NCBI GenBank assembly: GCA_900554565.1
Contig: USHX01000007.1
Span: 1 to 52,329, forward strand
DNA: 52,329 nt
Direction of reading: 5' to 3'
Source of the DNA: an uncultured Clostridium sp.
Lineage (GTDB): Bacteria > Bacillota > Clostridia > TANB77 > CAG-508
Shown here: in pieces, positions 25,506-34,538 of the stretch
How positions within the stretch are numbered: the stretch's first letter is position 1
How the letters are laid out: the number at the start of each line of letters is the position of its first letter
Position numbers and translations under genes: made by a program
The notes under the pieces: model-generated
Databases searched by the model: none
Seen by the model: the letters and a program-made list of their open reading frames with translations, nothing else
What the model was told of the DNA's origin: nothing

Positions 25506-25534
25506 ATAATATCATTTAATACAAAAAAGTACAA
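25506..25534 (-). promoter_or_regulatory. Promoter of the rml operon
   Basis: Minus strand: TTGTAC (25529-25534), a 17-nt spacer and TATTAT (25506-25511). The -35 box is formed by the distal arm of the upstream gene's terminator hairpin. Confidence 0.5.
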
Positions 25535-25591
25535 GGGTTTCTTGTACTTTTTTATAGATTATAGTCAACTGCCTATTCAATAAATGGCAGT
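25524..25591 (-). terminator. Terminator of the wall-hydrolase operon
   Basis: A strong hairpin at 25524-25553: AGTACAAG pairs with CTTGTACT, flanked by A/T runs that act in both directions. A second, T-less hairpin at 25568-25591 (ACTGCC/GGCAGT) lies between it and the glucosaminidase stop codon. Confidence 0.75.
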
Positions 25592-25622
25592 CTTTGTTTT
25601 TTATATTATTTTTTAACGATAT

Positions 25623-27791
25623 TTAATTTCTTGGTCTTGGACATGCTGATTGTGGCATGTTTTCATATAATGGAACTATAAATTCAAAATGGCTGTCTAA
25701 AATTCCACTGCTTTTATATGTTTTATACATTGTATTCCCTTCATCATTTGCTGCTCTTATATTTTGCATATATTGGTGACCAAATAAATCTGCTGTATTT
25801 ACAACATTGTATTTTTGGAAATATAATGTTGATTGTCCTTTACTTATGTAATTTTTTGTTAAAAACTCTGCTCCACCTTTTATTGAAGCTTCTGGTGTAA
25901 ACCACCCTTTATCATATGCATATCTAGCTCCTGCTAATATACCTGTTGAAACATTTCCACTTACATTTATATTAAATAAATTGTAAACTGTTTTGTCTAA
26001 ATATTTATACCCATTCATCACTCCGCTTCCATCTCTTCTTTGTTCTTGCAATATTCTTGAAACTAAATGGAATGGACTTACACTCTGTTCTTTTGCAGCT
26101 TCTAATATTGCATTGATTGCTGAATCTGTGTCTAGAAAAGTTCCTTGAACCATCTTCTTTATTTCATTTTTTGTTCCAGATGATGATGATAAATCTTGGA
26201 ATTGGAAAAACCATGCTTCATCTAAACTATTTCTTGCATCTGCCATATATCTTATTGCACTTTTGGTCGCTCTGTACCAACTTTGGCTTACATCATATTT
26301 TTCATCACCTTTTGCCCATTCGTTTAAATATGGAGCTTGTGTTAAACTTCTAGGTGATCCACCTATTATTTTATCTTCTTCATTTATAAAGTCTTCCCAT
26401 TTTATGTTTGTATAATATACTTTTATATTCCAGTTTGGATGTGCATTTTTTAATTTTTGTAATGCTTCTTTAAATCCTGGATATGCTGTTTCATCTATTG
26501 ATGTATAGCTTTGTATCTTTTTATTTATTTTTACTGATATTTTTACATCAACTGAATTTCCATATATATCTTCTACTGGTGTTGTATAATTAATACTTTC
26601 ACTAAATGTTTTTGAATATGATAATTTATCATTACTTAATTTCCATGATGGCTTTGTGTCTCCAAGTGACTCATTTGAGTGCATTATTGCTGTTATTGTT
26701 CCATCTTCATTTGTTTTATATTCTACTGTTATTTCTGGTGCTTTATCATCTATTCCTTCTACTTTAATTAAAACTTGTGCTGTTTGTCCAAATACATCTT
26801 CAAATGTTGTGTAATATGAGCCATTTGATGATAAATTTTCATTTATATATGTATATTTATCTTCACTTAACTTCCATGATGTTTTTGTATCTTTTAATTG
26901 ATTATTTGAATATATTTTTCCTACTACTTTGTTTGTTTTTGCATTATATTTAAATTCTGTTTCTATTTTTAAGTTTTCTTTTATTCCTTTTACTTCTATT
27001 AATACTTGTGCAGTTTGTCCATATATATCTTCAAATGTTGTATAATATGAGCCATTTGATGATAAATTTTCATTTGTATATGTCAGTTTATCTTCACTTA
27101 ACTTCCATGACGTCTTTGTGTCTTTTAATTGATTATTTGAGTATATTTTTCCTGTCACTTTATTTGTTTCTGCATTATATATAAATTCTGTTTCTATTTT
27201 AAGAGCTGGTATTATTCCTTCTATTTTAACAAGTACTTGAGCTGTTTGTCCATATATGTCTTCAAATGTTGTATAATATGTACCATTTTCTGTAAAGTTT
27301 TCTTTTGTATATGTATATTTATCTTCACTTAATTTCCATGATGTCTTTGTATCTTTCAATTTATTGTTTGAATGTACTTTACCTGTTACTGTATTTTTTG
27401 CCTTGTTATATGTGAATTCTGCTGTTAATTTTAGTTCTCCCTTAATTTCTTTTACTTCTATTAGAACTTGAGCTGTTTGTCCATATATGTCTTCAAATGT
27501 TGTATAATATGAACCATTTGATGTCATCTCTCCACTTGTATATGTTAATTTGTCTTCACTCAATTTCCATGATGTTTTTGTGCTTTTTAATTGGTTGTTT
27601 GATTGAACTTTGTATATTACTACATTTCTTTCTTCATCATAATTACTTGTAGCTTCTATTTCTAATTTTTTTATTTCATGTGTTTCAATTATATTTTCAT
27701 CATCTGCAACAGCAGTCGATACACATGCCGAAAGTATGTTGGCTAACATTAATATTATTACTAAAATTGATAATATTTTTCTAATTTTCAT
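25623..27791 (-). CDS. Lipoprotein glucosaminidase (GH73-like) with five Ig-like repeats
   Basis: A 722-residue protein. The signal ends in the lipobox LSAC (Cys 23), so it is anchored by lipid. Residues about 41-422 hold five copies of an Ig-like repeat of about 75 residues with core SWKLSEDK...TY and YYTTFEDIYGQ. The C-terminal part (about 429-722) matches clostridial endo-beta-N-acetylglucosaminidases: NAHPNWNIKVYYTNIKWEDF, then HLVSRILQEQRRDGSG with the likely catalytic Glu 583, YNLFNIN and GWFTPEASIKGGAEF. Enzymes of this kind cut glycan strands of peptidoglycan. It is the last gene of the 34.4-25.6 kb operon, and the repeats are shared with its two hydrolase partners. Confidence 0.85.
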   Translation of the reverse strand: MKIRKILSILVIILMLANILSACVSTAVADDENIIETHEIKKLEIEATSNYDEERNVVIYKVQSNNQLKSTKTSWKLSEDKLTYTSGEMTSNGSYYTTFEDIYGQTAQVLIEVKEIKGELKLTAEFTYNKAKNTVTGKVHSNNKLKDTKTSWKLSEDKYTYTKENFTENGTYYTTFEDIYGQTAQVLVKIEGIIPALKIETEFIYNAETNKVTGKIYSNNQLKDTKTSWKLSEDKLTYTNENLSSNGSYYTTFEDIYGQTAQVLIEVKGIKENLKIETEFKYNAKTNKVVGKIYSNNQLKDTKTSWKLSEDKYTYINENLSSNGSYYTTFEDVFGQTAQVLIKVEGIDDKAPEITVEYKTNEDGTITAIMHSNESLGDTKPSWKLSNDKLSYSKTFSESINYTTPVEDIYGNSVDVKISVKINKKIQSYTSIDETAYPGFKEALQKLKNAHPNWNIKVYYTNIKWEDFINEEDKIIGGSPRSLTQAPYLNEWAKGDEKYDVSQSWYRATKSAIRYMADARNSLDEAWFFQFQDLSSSSGTKNEIKKMVQGTFLDTDSAINAILEAAKEQSVSPFHLVSRILQEQRRDGSGVMNGYKYLDKTVYNLFNINVSGNVSTGILAGARYAYDKGWFTPEASIKGGAEFLTKNYISKGQSTLYFQKYNVVNTADLFGHQYMQNIRAANDEGNTMYKTYKSSGILDSHFEFIVPLYENMPQSACPRPRN
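26526..27671 (-). repeat. Five tandem Ig-like repeats in the glucosaminidase gene
   Basis: Five in-frame units of about 225 nt. Units 3 and 4 are nearly identical at protein level (IYSNNQLKDTKTSWKLSED in both). The fifth is divergent and resembles the fourth unit of the lysozyme (NEELGDTKPTW-type). Confidence 0.85.
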
Positions 27792-27799
27792 ATATCCCC

Positions 27800-29659
27800 C
27801 TACCTTTCATTTTTATACAAAATATAGCCTTTTATTTCTTTTTGCTCTTTCATTATAGTATTTTTTAAATATTTTTTCAAGTCTTTTTGTCCACTTGGAA
27901 TTATTATCCAGTCAATATTGAATTTTACTATTTTTTTATTAAATTCTTCATAAGAATATGTAGGAACTCCATAAAAATATATATTATATAATTCAGATCT
28001 TTCTACTTGTTCTTCGTATGTTATTAAATCATCAAAGTACATTATTCTTGAGTATAATAATTCTATTTTAGGAGTTAGTTGTCTCATTGTGCAACTGTGT
28101 AGTGGTTCTCCAGGAGCCATTACCATTATTTTGCTATCTTTTTCTGAATTGTCTAATATATAATTTGTTTGTTCAACTATGTATTGTGGTATCTTTTCCC
28201 AATTTTCTGGTTTTTCAAATCCATTTTCTTTACTATATGCAAACTTTCCACATATCATAATTATAATAATTTCACATATAAGAATTAAATTTTTATATCT
28301 TTTTTTTGGTACCATTTGTATTATTAAATTCAATGCATATGCAATAGTTAATTCTATTGGTAATAACCATAATACTCTCCAAAATGTAACAGAACTTGTT
28401 AAATATTTTGCTATAATATTTATAAATAATGGATTCCATATTGTTATTGCATTTATAATTGGAATTATTATAAAAAATATTCTTTCTTGTTTATTTCCTT
28501 TAATGGCTATTATTAAAAATGATAATAAATATAATAGTAAATATTTTTTACTTCCATATAATAATATTAATTCTTTTAAATTCTGTTTTGTAAATTCTAT
28601 ATTTGTTTGTAGTTGAGTTGTTTTCATTAATATTAGCAAAATTAGAACAGATATTATAATTGGTAAAAATGATATAATTAGTTTACCTATCTCTTTCCAA
28701 TCTTTTTTTATAAAATCTATAATTCCAAATCCTATGTATGCAAATGAAACTATAAATATTGCTGTTGATGATAAAAATATATTTGCTATGTTTGTAATAA
28801 TTATTAATGGTATTAATTCTTTTTCCTTTTTCTCATTTCTCTGTAATAATAATGCCCATAATGTTGTAAGTCCAAAATTTAAAAACATCCCTTTTCCTTG
28901 CCATGCTTTGTATAATAGACAACCTGTTCTAAATTTTGAAGAAAATCCCCCAAATAATAGTATAATTGAAAGTAGTAGTAAAACTAGTTTTGAATTTTTT
29001 CTTTTTTTACTAATTACATTTATCAAATAGTAATATGCCATATATTCAAATATGATAAATACAAATGGTAATATAGAATGGAATAATACTACTGGTTTAA
29101 TTACAAATGCTTTTGCAATTACTGCAACTCCTAATTCATATGCTGAAATTTGTTCAAATGAGCTAAACAATGTATATTCTTTTTCTAACCCTAGGCTTGG
29201 ATCTTCCATATATAATCTATTACTATCAATACTTTGAGTTGCTAGACTAACATAAAATGAATCATCTGCATTTTCCCTAAATAAATAACTTGAGCTTATT
29301 GCTTGAAACCCAACTGTTAAAATTATACATATGTTTAATACTATTTCGATTTTTGGCTGCTTTTTTAAATCATTTATATAATTTTTCCATTTTTCCATTT
29401 CTTGCTTAGGTTTTACTGTTACAAAACTTGCAATTACTAATATTGTTATTATGCTTACACTTATTATGTATGGAATTATAAATTTAACATGAAATATTAT
29501 ACTTGGTAATAAAACTATCTGTAATATTGCAAATATTGTTATTATTCCAAATATAAATATTTCTATCATTTTTTCTCTTTTGGTTAATTTGGTTGTTATT
29601 AGTCCAATTCTATATATTATTATTAAAAAACTTATTATAAAAATTATTGCTTTTATCAT
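27800..29659 (-). CDS. Large multi-pass membrane protein, possibly GT-C-like
   Basis: A 619-residue protein with about a dozen hydrophobic helices. An ENADDSFYVSLATQS segment (about 130-144) follows the fourth or fifth helix, and a soluble C-terminal part begins near 490. The acidic loop early in the chain and the soluble C-terminus resemble GT-C-like membrane glycosyltransferases, and the DUF6077 family as I remember it, but I cannot confirm this. It lies between the lysozyme and glucosaminidase genes (8 nt from the latter) in the wall-hydrolase operon, so a role in modifying or placing a surface glycan is plausible. The stop codon is TAG. Confidence 0.55.
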   Translation of the reverse strand: MIKAIIFIISFLIIIYRIGLITTKLTKREKMIEIFIFGIITIFAILQIVLLPSIIFHVKFIIPYIISVSIITILVIASFVTVKPKQEMEKWKNYINDLKKQPKIEIVLNICIILTVGFQAISSSYLFRENADDSFYVSLATQSIDSNRLYMEDPSLGLEKEYTLFSSFEQISAYELGVAVIAKAFVIKPVVLFHSILPFVFIIFEYMAYYYLINVISKKRKNSKLVLLLLSIILLFGGFSSKFRTGCLLYKAWQGKGMFLNFGLTTLWALLLQRNEKKEKELIPLIIITNIANIFLSSTAIFIVSFAYIGFGIIDFIKKDWKEIGKLIISFLPIIISVLILLILMKTTQLQTNIEFTKQNLKELILLYGSKKYLLLYLLSFLIIAIKGNKQERIFFIIIPIINAITIWNPLFINIIAKYLTSSVTFWRVLWLLPIELTIAYALNLIIQMVPKKRYKNLILICEIIIIMICGKFAYSKENGFEKPENWEKIPQYIVEQTNYILDNSEKDSKIMVMAPGEPLHSCTMRQLTPKIELLYSRIMYFDDLITYEEQVERSELYNIYFYGVPTYSYEEFNKKIVKFNIDWIIIPSGQKDLKKYLKNTIMKEQKEIKGYILYKNER

Positions 29660-29701
29660 TTATTTCTACCTTTGCTTTTATTTATATTTTACATGCAGCT
29701 T

Positions 29702-31621
29702 TTAATATCTTTTATATCCAATATTCATGTCTACTCTTCCGCCTATTCCACTTACATTTCCGCTACTTGTATATTGCCAAATAGTATATGGATATTTGTA
29801 ATTTGTTGTAGTTATGTAATCTGCAAGCCATATATCATATTTACTTAGACTTTGTATTTCTAAATCATTTAATAGCCAATTCTTATTACCGTAAATCATA
29901 GATTTATATCCTGATTTTTCAATTTCTGCACAAAACGCTTGTACAATTTTTGTTCTTTGTTGTTTTGATATTTTATCTCCGCGTCCATTTCCAGGTGGTG
30001 TTCTTTCTGTATCAATAGCTATTGGATATTTCACTGGCACATTATATTTTGAAAGTAAGTTTATTGTGTACCTAGCTTCTTCTCTCGCTTCTTCTTCTGT
30101 TACTGCTTGTGTAAAGAAGTATACGCCTATATCTATTCCAGCTTTTGTAGCCTCTTTTATATTATTATCGAAAAACAAATCTGTTACTATTTTTCCAGAT
30201 TCCCAACCTCTATATCCAGCTCTTATTATGGTAAAATCAATTCCTGTTCTTTTTACACTTTGCCAATCAATTATTTTTTGAAATTCAGAAACATCTATTC
30301 CTTTTAATGTGTCTTTGAAGAAATTAACTATAATACTTACATTCACTTCATTTCCTTCTATATCAATAATATTTGTTGTATAACTATTATTACTTGTGAA
30401 AGTTTTTTTGTATATATAACCATCTTCACTTAGTTTCCAGGTTGGTTTTGTATTTTTCATTTTTCTGTTTGATATAATATATACTGTTACTTTTTCACTA
30501 GAGTCATATAAATATTTTACAGTTATGTTTAGTCCTTTTCCATATTCATATGTAAATGATTTTGTATATATTTTTATCTTTATCCATACTTGATTTCCAT
30601 ATCTGTCTTCTACTGGTGTAGAATATTCTTGGTTTTCTTTAAATGCTTTTGTATATGATTTCTTGTCTTGTGATAAACTCCATGTTGGCTTTGTATCTCC
30701 TAGCTCTTCATTTGAGTTTATTGTTACTACAATACTATCATCTTCTTTATTATATTCATATGTTAGGCTGATTTTTGGTGGTTCTTCATCTATTTTTGTT
30801 ATTTCTATTTTTACTTGTGTCTTATTTCCCCACATATCTTCTACTTCTGTATAATAAGAACCTTTTTTTGCCATTTCCTTGCTAGTATATATTAAACCAT
30901 CTTCACTTAATGTCCATGATTTTTTTGTATTTTTCAATCTTTCGTTTGAATGCATCACTACTATTTCTGTATTTTTATTTGCATCATATAAATATTCTAA
31001 CTTTATTTCTGGTTTTTTATCATCTATTAATTGTATGTTTATTAATACATTTATTTTATTTTCATATTTGTCTTCTATCTGTGTATAATAAGAACCATTT
31101 GTTGTCATTTTCCCACTTGTATATGTTAAACCATCTTCACTTAGTTTCCATGATTTTTTTGTGTTTTTTAGTATTTCGTTTGAATGCATTATTGCTGTTA
31201 CTGTGTTATCTTCTTGATTATATTTATATTCCATTTCTATTTTTGGTGGGGTTTCATCTATTAAGTCTATTTCTATTAAAACTTGTTTTTTATTTCCATT
31301 TATGTCTTCTATTTCTGTATAATAAGAACCATTTGATATCATTTCTTTGCTAGTATATGTTAATCCATCTTCACTTAATTTCCATGTTTTTTTGGTATGT
31401 TTTAGTATTTGGTTTGAGTGCATTATTGCTGTTACTGTATTGTTTTCTTCATTATACTTATATTCCATTTCTATTTTTAGAGTATTTTTTTCTAATACAT
31501 TTTCTTCTATTTCATTTTCTGATATTTCAGATGTATTATCTTGTGCATTTGCATTTATTGATATTAATACTATCAATAAAAATATTATAATCATTAGTAG
31601 TTTTTTTCTGATCTTTTTCAT
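29702..31621 (-). CDS. GH25 lysozyme with five Ig-like repeats
   Basis: A 639-residue exported protein. The signal peptide (about 1-26) ends at NANA. Five repeats of about 75 residues (about 48-435) share the core SWKLSEDGLTYT...NGSYYT with the two partner hydrolases. The C-terminal 200 residues are a GH25 muramidase: GIDVSEFQ (Asp 443), DFTIIRAGYRGW, the catalytic pair in AIDTER (Asp 537, Glu 539), and IWQYTSSGNVSGIGG near the end. It cleaves the MurNAc-GlcNAc bond of peptidoglycan. The repeats probably place it on the wall. It starts 20 nt after the preceding gene. Confidence 0.92.
   Translation of the reverse strand: MKKIRKKLLMIIIFLLIVLISINANAQDNTSEISENEIEENVLEKNTLKIEMEYKYNEENNTVTAIMHSNQILKHTKKTWKLSEDGLTYTSKEMISNGSYYTEIEDINGNKKQVLIEIDLIDETPPKIEMEYKYNQEDNTVTAIMHSNEILKNTKKSWKLSEDGLTYTSGKMTTNGSYYTQIEDKYENKINVLINIQLIDDKKPEIKLEYLYDANKNTEIVVMHSNERLKNTKKSWTLSEDGLIYTSKEMAKKGSYYTEVEDMWGNKTQVKIEITKIDEEPPKISLTYEYNKEDDSIVVTINSNEELGDTKPTWSLSQDKKSYTKAFKENQEYSTPVEDRYGNQVWIKIKIYTKSFTYEYGKGLNITVKYLYDSSEKVTVYIISNRKMKNTKPTWKLSEDGYIYKKTFTSNNSYTTNIIDIEGNEVNVSIIVNFFKDTLKGIDVSEFQKIIDWQSVKRTGIDFTIIRAGYRGWESGKIVTDLFFDNNIKEATKAGIDIGVYFFTQAVTEEEAREEARYTINLLSKYNVPVKYPIAIDTERTPPGNGRGDKISKQQRTKIVQAFCAEIEKSGYKSMIYGNKNWLLNDLEIQSLSKYDIWLADYITTTNYKYPYTIWQYTSSGNVSGIGGRVDMNIGYKRY
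30317..31480 (-). repeat. Five tandem Ig-like repeats in the lysozyme gene
   Basis: Five units of about 230 nt. The first three are close to each other (MHSNE-LKNTKKSWKLSEDG-LTYTS). Units 4 and 5 are divergent (TKPTWSLSQDK, TKPTWKLSEDG). Confidence 0.85.
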
Positions 31622-31641
31622 CTTTCCCTCATTTCACTTTT

Positions 31642-32364
31642 CTAAATCATGTTCAACAAATTTAATATAGATTCAAATATTTCATCTTTATCTATTTCTT
31701 CATTATCTGTTATAAATAGTATAATTTTGTTTCCATCTTCAAAATATTCATAAGTTTGTTCTTTATCAATATCTACATATGGATTATCAACTATTTGGCC
31801 TGTTACAGGGTCTACCATATAACAAATTCTATTTATAGAAATTATACATGTTTTTGTACTGTTTAAAATCTTTTCTATTTTTTTATCTAATTCTGTTTCA
31901 TCTTCTTTTTTTGAAATTTCAATTAAACCATCTTCATTTATTTTATAAACATTTTTCAACTGCTTATTATTATTCAAATAGTTTACTATTTTTTCTCTAT
32001 CTTTTTCATTAATATAGATTCCGGCTTTTTTAGGAAATTTTTCTTCATATATATTATCTATTTCTTCTTTTTTAGGTTCCGAGTTTTTTATCATTCCTGA
32101 AAATGCAACTTTAAAATTAATACTTGCTTTTACTGTTAGCATTTTTCTTCCTGATGTATCTTCTATGACTTCATAAATATCATCATCACCTGTTATTTTA
32201 TATTCTTCTTTAAGATTATCTACATCTCCTTCATTGTCTTTTGTTTCTGTTTCATTATAATTATTTTCAGCTTTTTCATTTTTGTTATCTTGTTTTGTTA
32301 TAATTATTATACTAGCTATACTTATAATAACTATTATAGCTAGTATTTTCAATGTTTTCTTCAT
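31642..32364 (-). CDS. Membrane-anchored hypothetical protein
   Basis: A 240-residue protein with one N-terminal helix (about 5-22), then a highly charged Asn/Glu/Lys-rich linker (about 26-55) and an extracytoplasmic domain. No motif is recognised; a pair INRICYMVDPVTGQIVDNPY (about 177-196) may form a beta hairpin. It lacks the shared Ig-like repeat. It lies 10 nt after the M14 gene and 20 nt before the lysozyme gene, so it is co-expressed with the hydrolases, and an accessory or inhibitory role is possible. The stop codon is TAG. Confidence 0.6.
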   Translation of the reverse strand: MKKTLKILAIIVIISIASIIIITKQDNKNEKAENNYNETETKDNEGDVDNLKEEYKITGDDDIYEVIEDTSGRKMLTVKASINFKVAFSGMIKNSEPKKEEIDNIYEEKFPKKAGIYINEKDREKIVNYLNNNKQLKNVYKINEDGLIEISKKEDETELDKKIEKILNSTKTCIISINRICYMVDPVTGQIVDNPYVDIDKEQTYEYFEDGNKIILFITDNEEIDKDEIFESILNLLNMI

Positions 32365-32374
32365 TTCGATTCTC

Positions 32375-34405
32375 CTAAATGTTTTTTAACATCTTTATTG
32401 TTGCATTTATATATTTATCAGATAGTCTATTGTTTTCCGCTTCTTGCCTGTTGCTCATTTTTGGAAGTTCTACCAAAGCCGTTCTGGCTCCTAGATTTTG
32501 TCTTGCCCATCCTATTAAATATTGTGTTCCATATTTTCCATATGCTCTTGTTGAACAACTTGAATATTGTTCTTTGTAATAGTTGCATATTTGTTCATTA
32601 CCAATTAGTTGGTTTTCCCATCCATGTAAATCTACCAATATATTTTGTCCATTTGATGTTTTATGACTAAAAAGAAAATTTTTCAAATATTCCGCTTCAT
32701 ATGCCTGGTCAGGTGCTGTTCCATTATAATTTCTTGAATCTGTATATCTCTTATAATTTGATTCTGTTTGCCATGCTCTATTTATATCTATTCCTTTTCC
32801 AATTTTACTATATACTGTTCTTCTTCCTGGCCCTGAATTGCTATTTCCTATTCTTCTTCCATCTGGATTAACTTCTCTTAATATATAAATAGTCCATTTT
32901 CTTGCTAGTTCTTCATCTGCATTTTGTGCTAATGTCTGGTGAAACTTGTCTGCTATTTCAACTAAATATGCTCCATCCCTAGCCCATGAATCTTCAAATC
33001 CATGTACACAAAATGTTGCAAACATAACATTATTACCGTTTCCCCATTTATAATATGTTAAATCTGTTCCACCTGGTTTATTTTGAACTATAGCTCCACT
33101 GTAACCATAAATTCCAGTTTCATCATTTATCTTAAAAAAGTAATCTATGTTTATATGTACTTTTGAGTGTGTACCATTTTCAAAATCTACTGTTGTTTCA
33201 TAATTAATATTATCATAAAATGACTTTGTATATCTGTATCCATCATCTTTATATTCCCATGTAGGTTTTGTATTTAGCATTTTTTCTTGTGATAAAATTT
33301 GTACTAAAACTTTGCAATCTTTGATAAACATATATCCTATGCTTACTCCATTAGGCTGATTCTTGTCCAGCTTCTTTTTAAAGTTAATTTCTACATTAGT
33401 TTTGTTCCCCCATTTATCTTGCACTGGGGCAAAGTATTTTTGGTCAGTATCAAATATTTTGGAGTATTCTAATTTATTTTCGCTTAGCTCCCAAGATTTT
33501 TTTGTATCTGCCATTTCTTCATTTGAATGAATTATTACTTTTACTGTATCATTTGTATTATACACATATTCCATTGAAATTTTTGGTGGTTTATCATCTA
33601 CCAATTTTATATCAATAAATACTTTAGATTCATTTTCCCATTTATCTTTAACTATTGTGTAATATGAACCATTTGATGTCATATTTACGTTTGTATATGT
33701 TAACTTGTCTTCACTTAACTTCCATGCATTTTTTGTATCTTTTAATTCTTCATTTGAGTGCATTATTGCTGTTACTGTATTATTTTCTTCATTATATTTA
33801 TATTCCATTTCTATTTTCGGACCTTTGTCATCTACTAACTTTATGTCTATAAATACTTTTGATTTATTTCCCCACTTATCTTCAACAGTTGTGCAATATG
33901 AGCCATTTGATGTCATGTTTTCATTTGTATATGTCAATTTATCTTCACTTAATTTCCATGCATTTTTTGTATCTTTTAATTCTTCATTTGAGTGCATTAT
34001 TGCTATCGCTGTATTGTTTTTCTCATTATATTTATATTCCATTTCTATTTTTGGACCTTTATCATCTATTAATTCTACATTTATTTCTACATTTTTTGTA
34101 TTTCCATATATATCTTCTATTATAGTTTCATATTTTCCATTTTGTTTCAAATTTTCGTTTATATATATTTTTTTATCTTGGTTTAGTTTCCATGAAACTT
34201 TTGTGTCTTTTAATGGGTTATTTGATATTATTTTTCCTGTAACAGTATTGTTTTTTGGGTTGTATGTATATTGTGTTCTTGTTTCTAATATACTTGGATT
34301 TTCTTTTAATTCTACATTTTCTGCTGTTGAACATCCTGCCAATCCTAATAACATTGCTATTAATAAAATTATAAATAGTATTTTTCTTTCAACTTTTTTC
34401 TTCAT
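32375..34405 (-). CDS. Lipoprotein M14 carboxypeptidase with five Ig-like repeats
   Basis: A 676-residue protein. The lipobox LAGC (Cys 25) makes it a lipoprotein. Five Ig-like repeats (about 39-425) precede a zinc peptidase domain of family M14 (about 431-676). Zinc ligands are His 468 and Glu 471 (VHGFED) and His 594 (VDLHGW). NPDGRR (513-518) and the general-base Glu 646 in ALVELP are present. M14 peptidases in bacteria often trim stem peptides of peptidoglycan (the gamma-D-Glu-diaminopimelate bond), which fits its lysozyme and glucosaminidase neighbours. The substrate is inferred. It is the first gene of the operon, behind a GGGGGAG box. The stop codon is TAG. Confidence 0.87.
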   Translation of the reverse strand: MKKKVERKILFIILLIAMLLGLAGCSTAENVELKENPSILETRTQYTYNPKNNTVTGKIISNNPLKDTKVSWKLNQDKKIYINENLKQNGKYETIIEDIYGNTKNVEINVELIDDKGPKIEMEYKYNEKNNTAIAIMHSNEELKDTKNAWKLSEDKLTYTNENMTSNGSYCTTVEDKWGNKSKVFIDIKLVDDKGPKIEMEYKYNEENNTVTAIMHSNEELKDTKNAWKLSEDKLTYTNVNMTSNGSYYTIVKDKWENESKVFIDIKLVDDKPPKISMEYVYNTNDTVKVIIHSNEEMADTKKSWELSENKLEYSKIFDTDQKYFAPVQDKWGNKTNVEINFKKKLDKNQPNGVSIGYMFIKDCKVLVQILSQEKMLNTKPTWEYKDDGYRYTKSFYDNINYETTVDFENGTHSKVHINIDYFFKINDETGIYGYSGAIVQNKPGGTDLTYYKWGNGNNVMFATFCVHGFEDSWARDGAYLVEIADKFHQTLAQNADEELARKWTIYILREVNPDGRRIGNSNSGPGRRTVYSKIGKGIDINRAWQTESNYKRYTDSRNYNGTAPDQAYEAEYLKNFLFSHKTSNGQNILVDLHGWENQLIGNEQICNYYKEQYSSCSTRAYGKYGTQYLIGWARQNLGARTALVELPKMSNRQEAENNRLSDKYINATIKMLKNI
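33131..34291 (-). repeat. Five tandem Ig-like repeats in the M14 peptidase gene
   Basis: Five units; units 2 and 3 are almost identical (NAWKLSEDKLTYTN). Units 4 and 5 are divergent, as in the other two hydrolases. Confidence 0.85.
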
Positions 34406-34431
34406 AAAACTCCCCCTAATATTTTGCCATT

Positions 34432-34460
34432 AGTATATCATTTCCCTTATCTTTTTACAA
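34432..34460 (-). promoter_or_regulatory. Promoter of the wall-hydrolase operon
   Basis: Minus strand: TTGTAA (34455-34460), a 17-nt spacer and TATACT (34432-34437), giving a leader of about 20 nt before the M14 gene. Confidence 0.55.
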
Positions 34461-34494
34461 TGGTTTTATTTGCAAAACAATCAATTTTTATATA

Positions 34495-34535
34495 AAAATA
34501 GAACTCAAATTATTCTTAAATTTGAGCTCTATTTT
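34495..34535 (-). terminator. Terminator of the polysaccharide operon
   Basis: AAATAGAACTCAAATT pairs with AAATTTGAGCTCTATTT (one mismatch), 4 nt past the stop of the last glycosyltransferase. T runs occur on both sides. Confidence 0.75.
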
Positions 34536-34538
34536 ATT

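Noticed and set aside
25623..34405. CRISPR or satellite array suggested by recurring DNA segments
   Set aside because: The repeats are about 225 nt, in frame, diverged, and code for Ig-like protein units in three genes.
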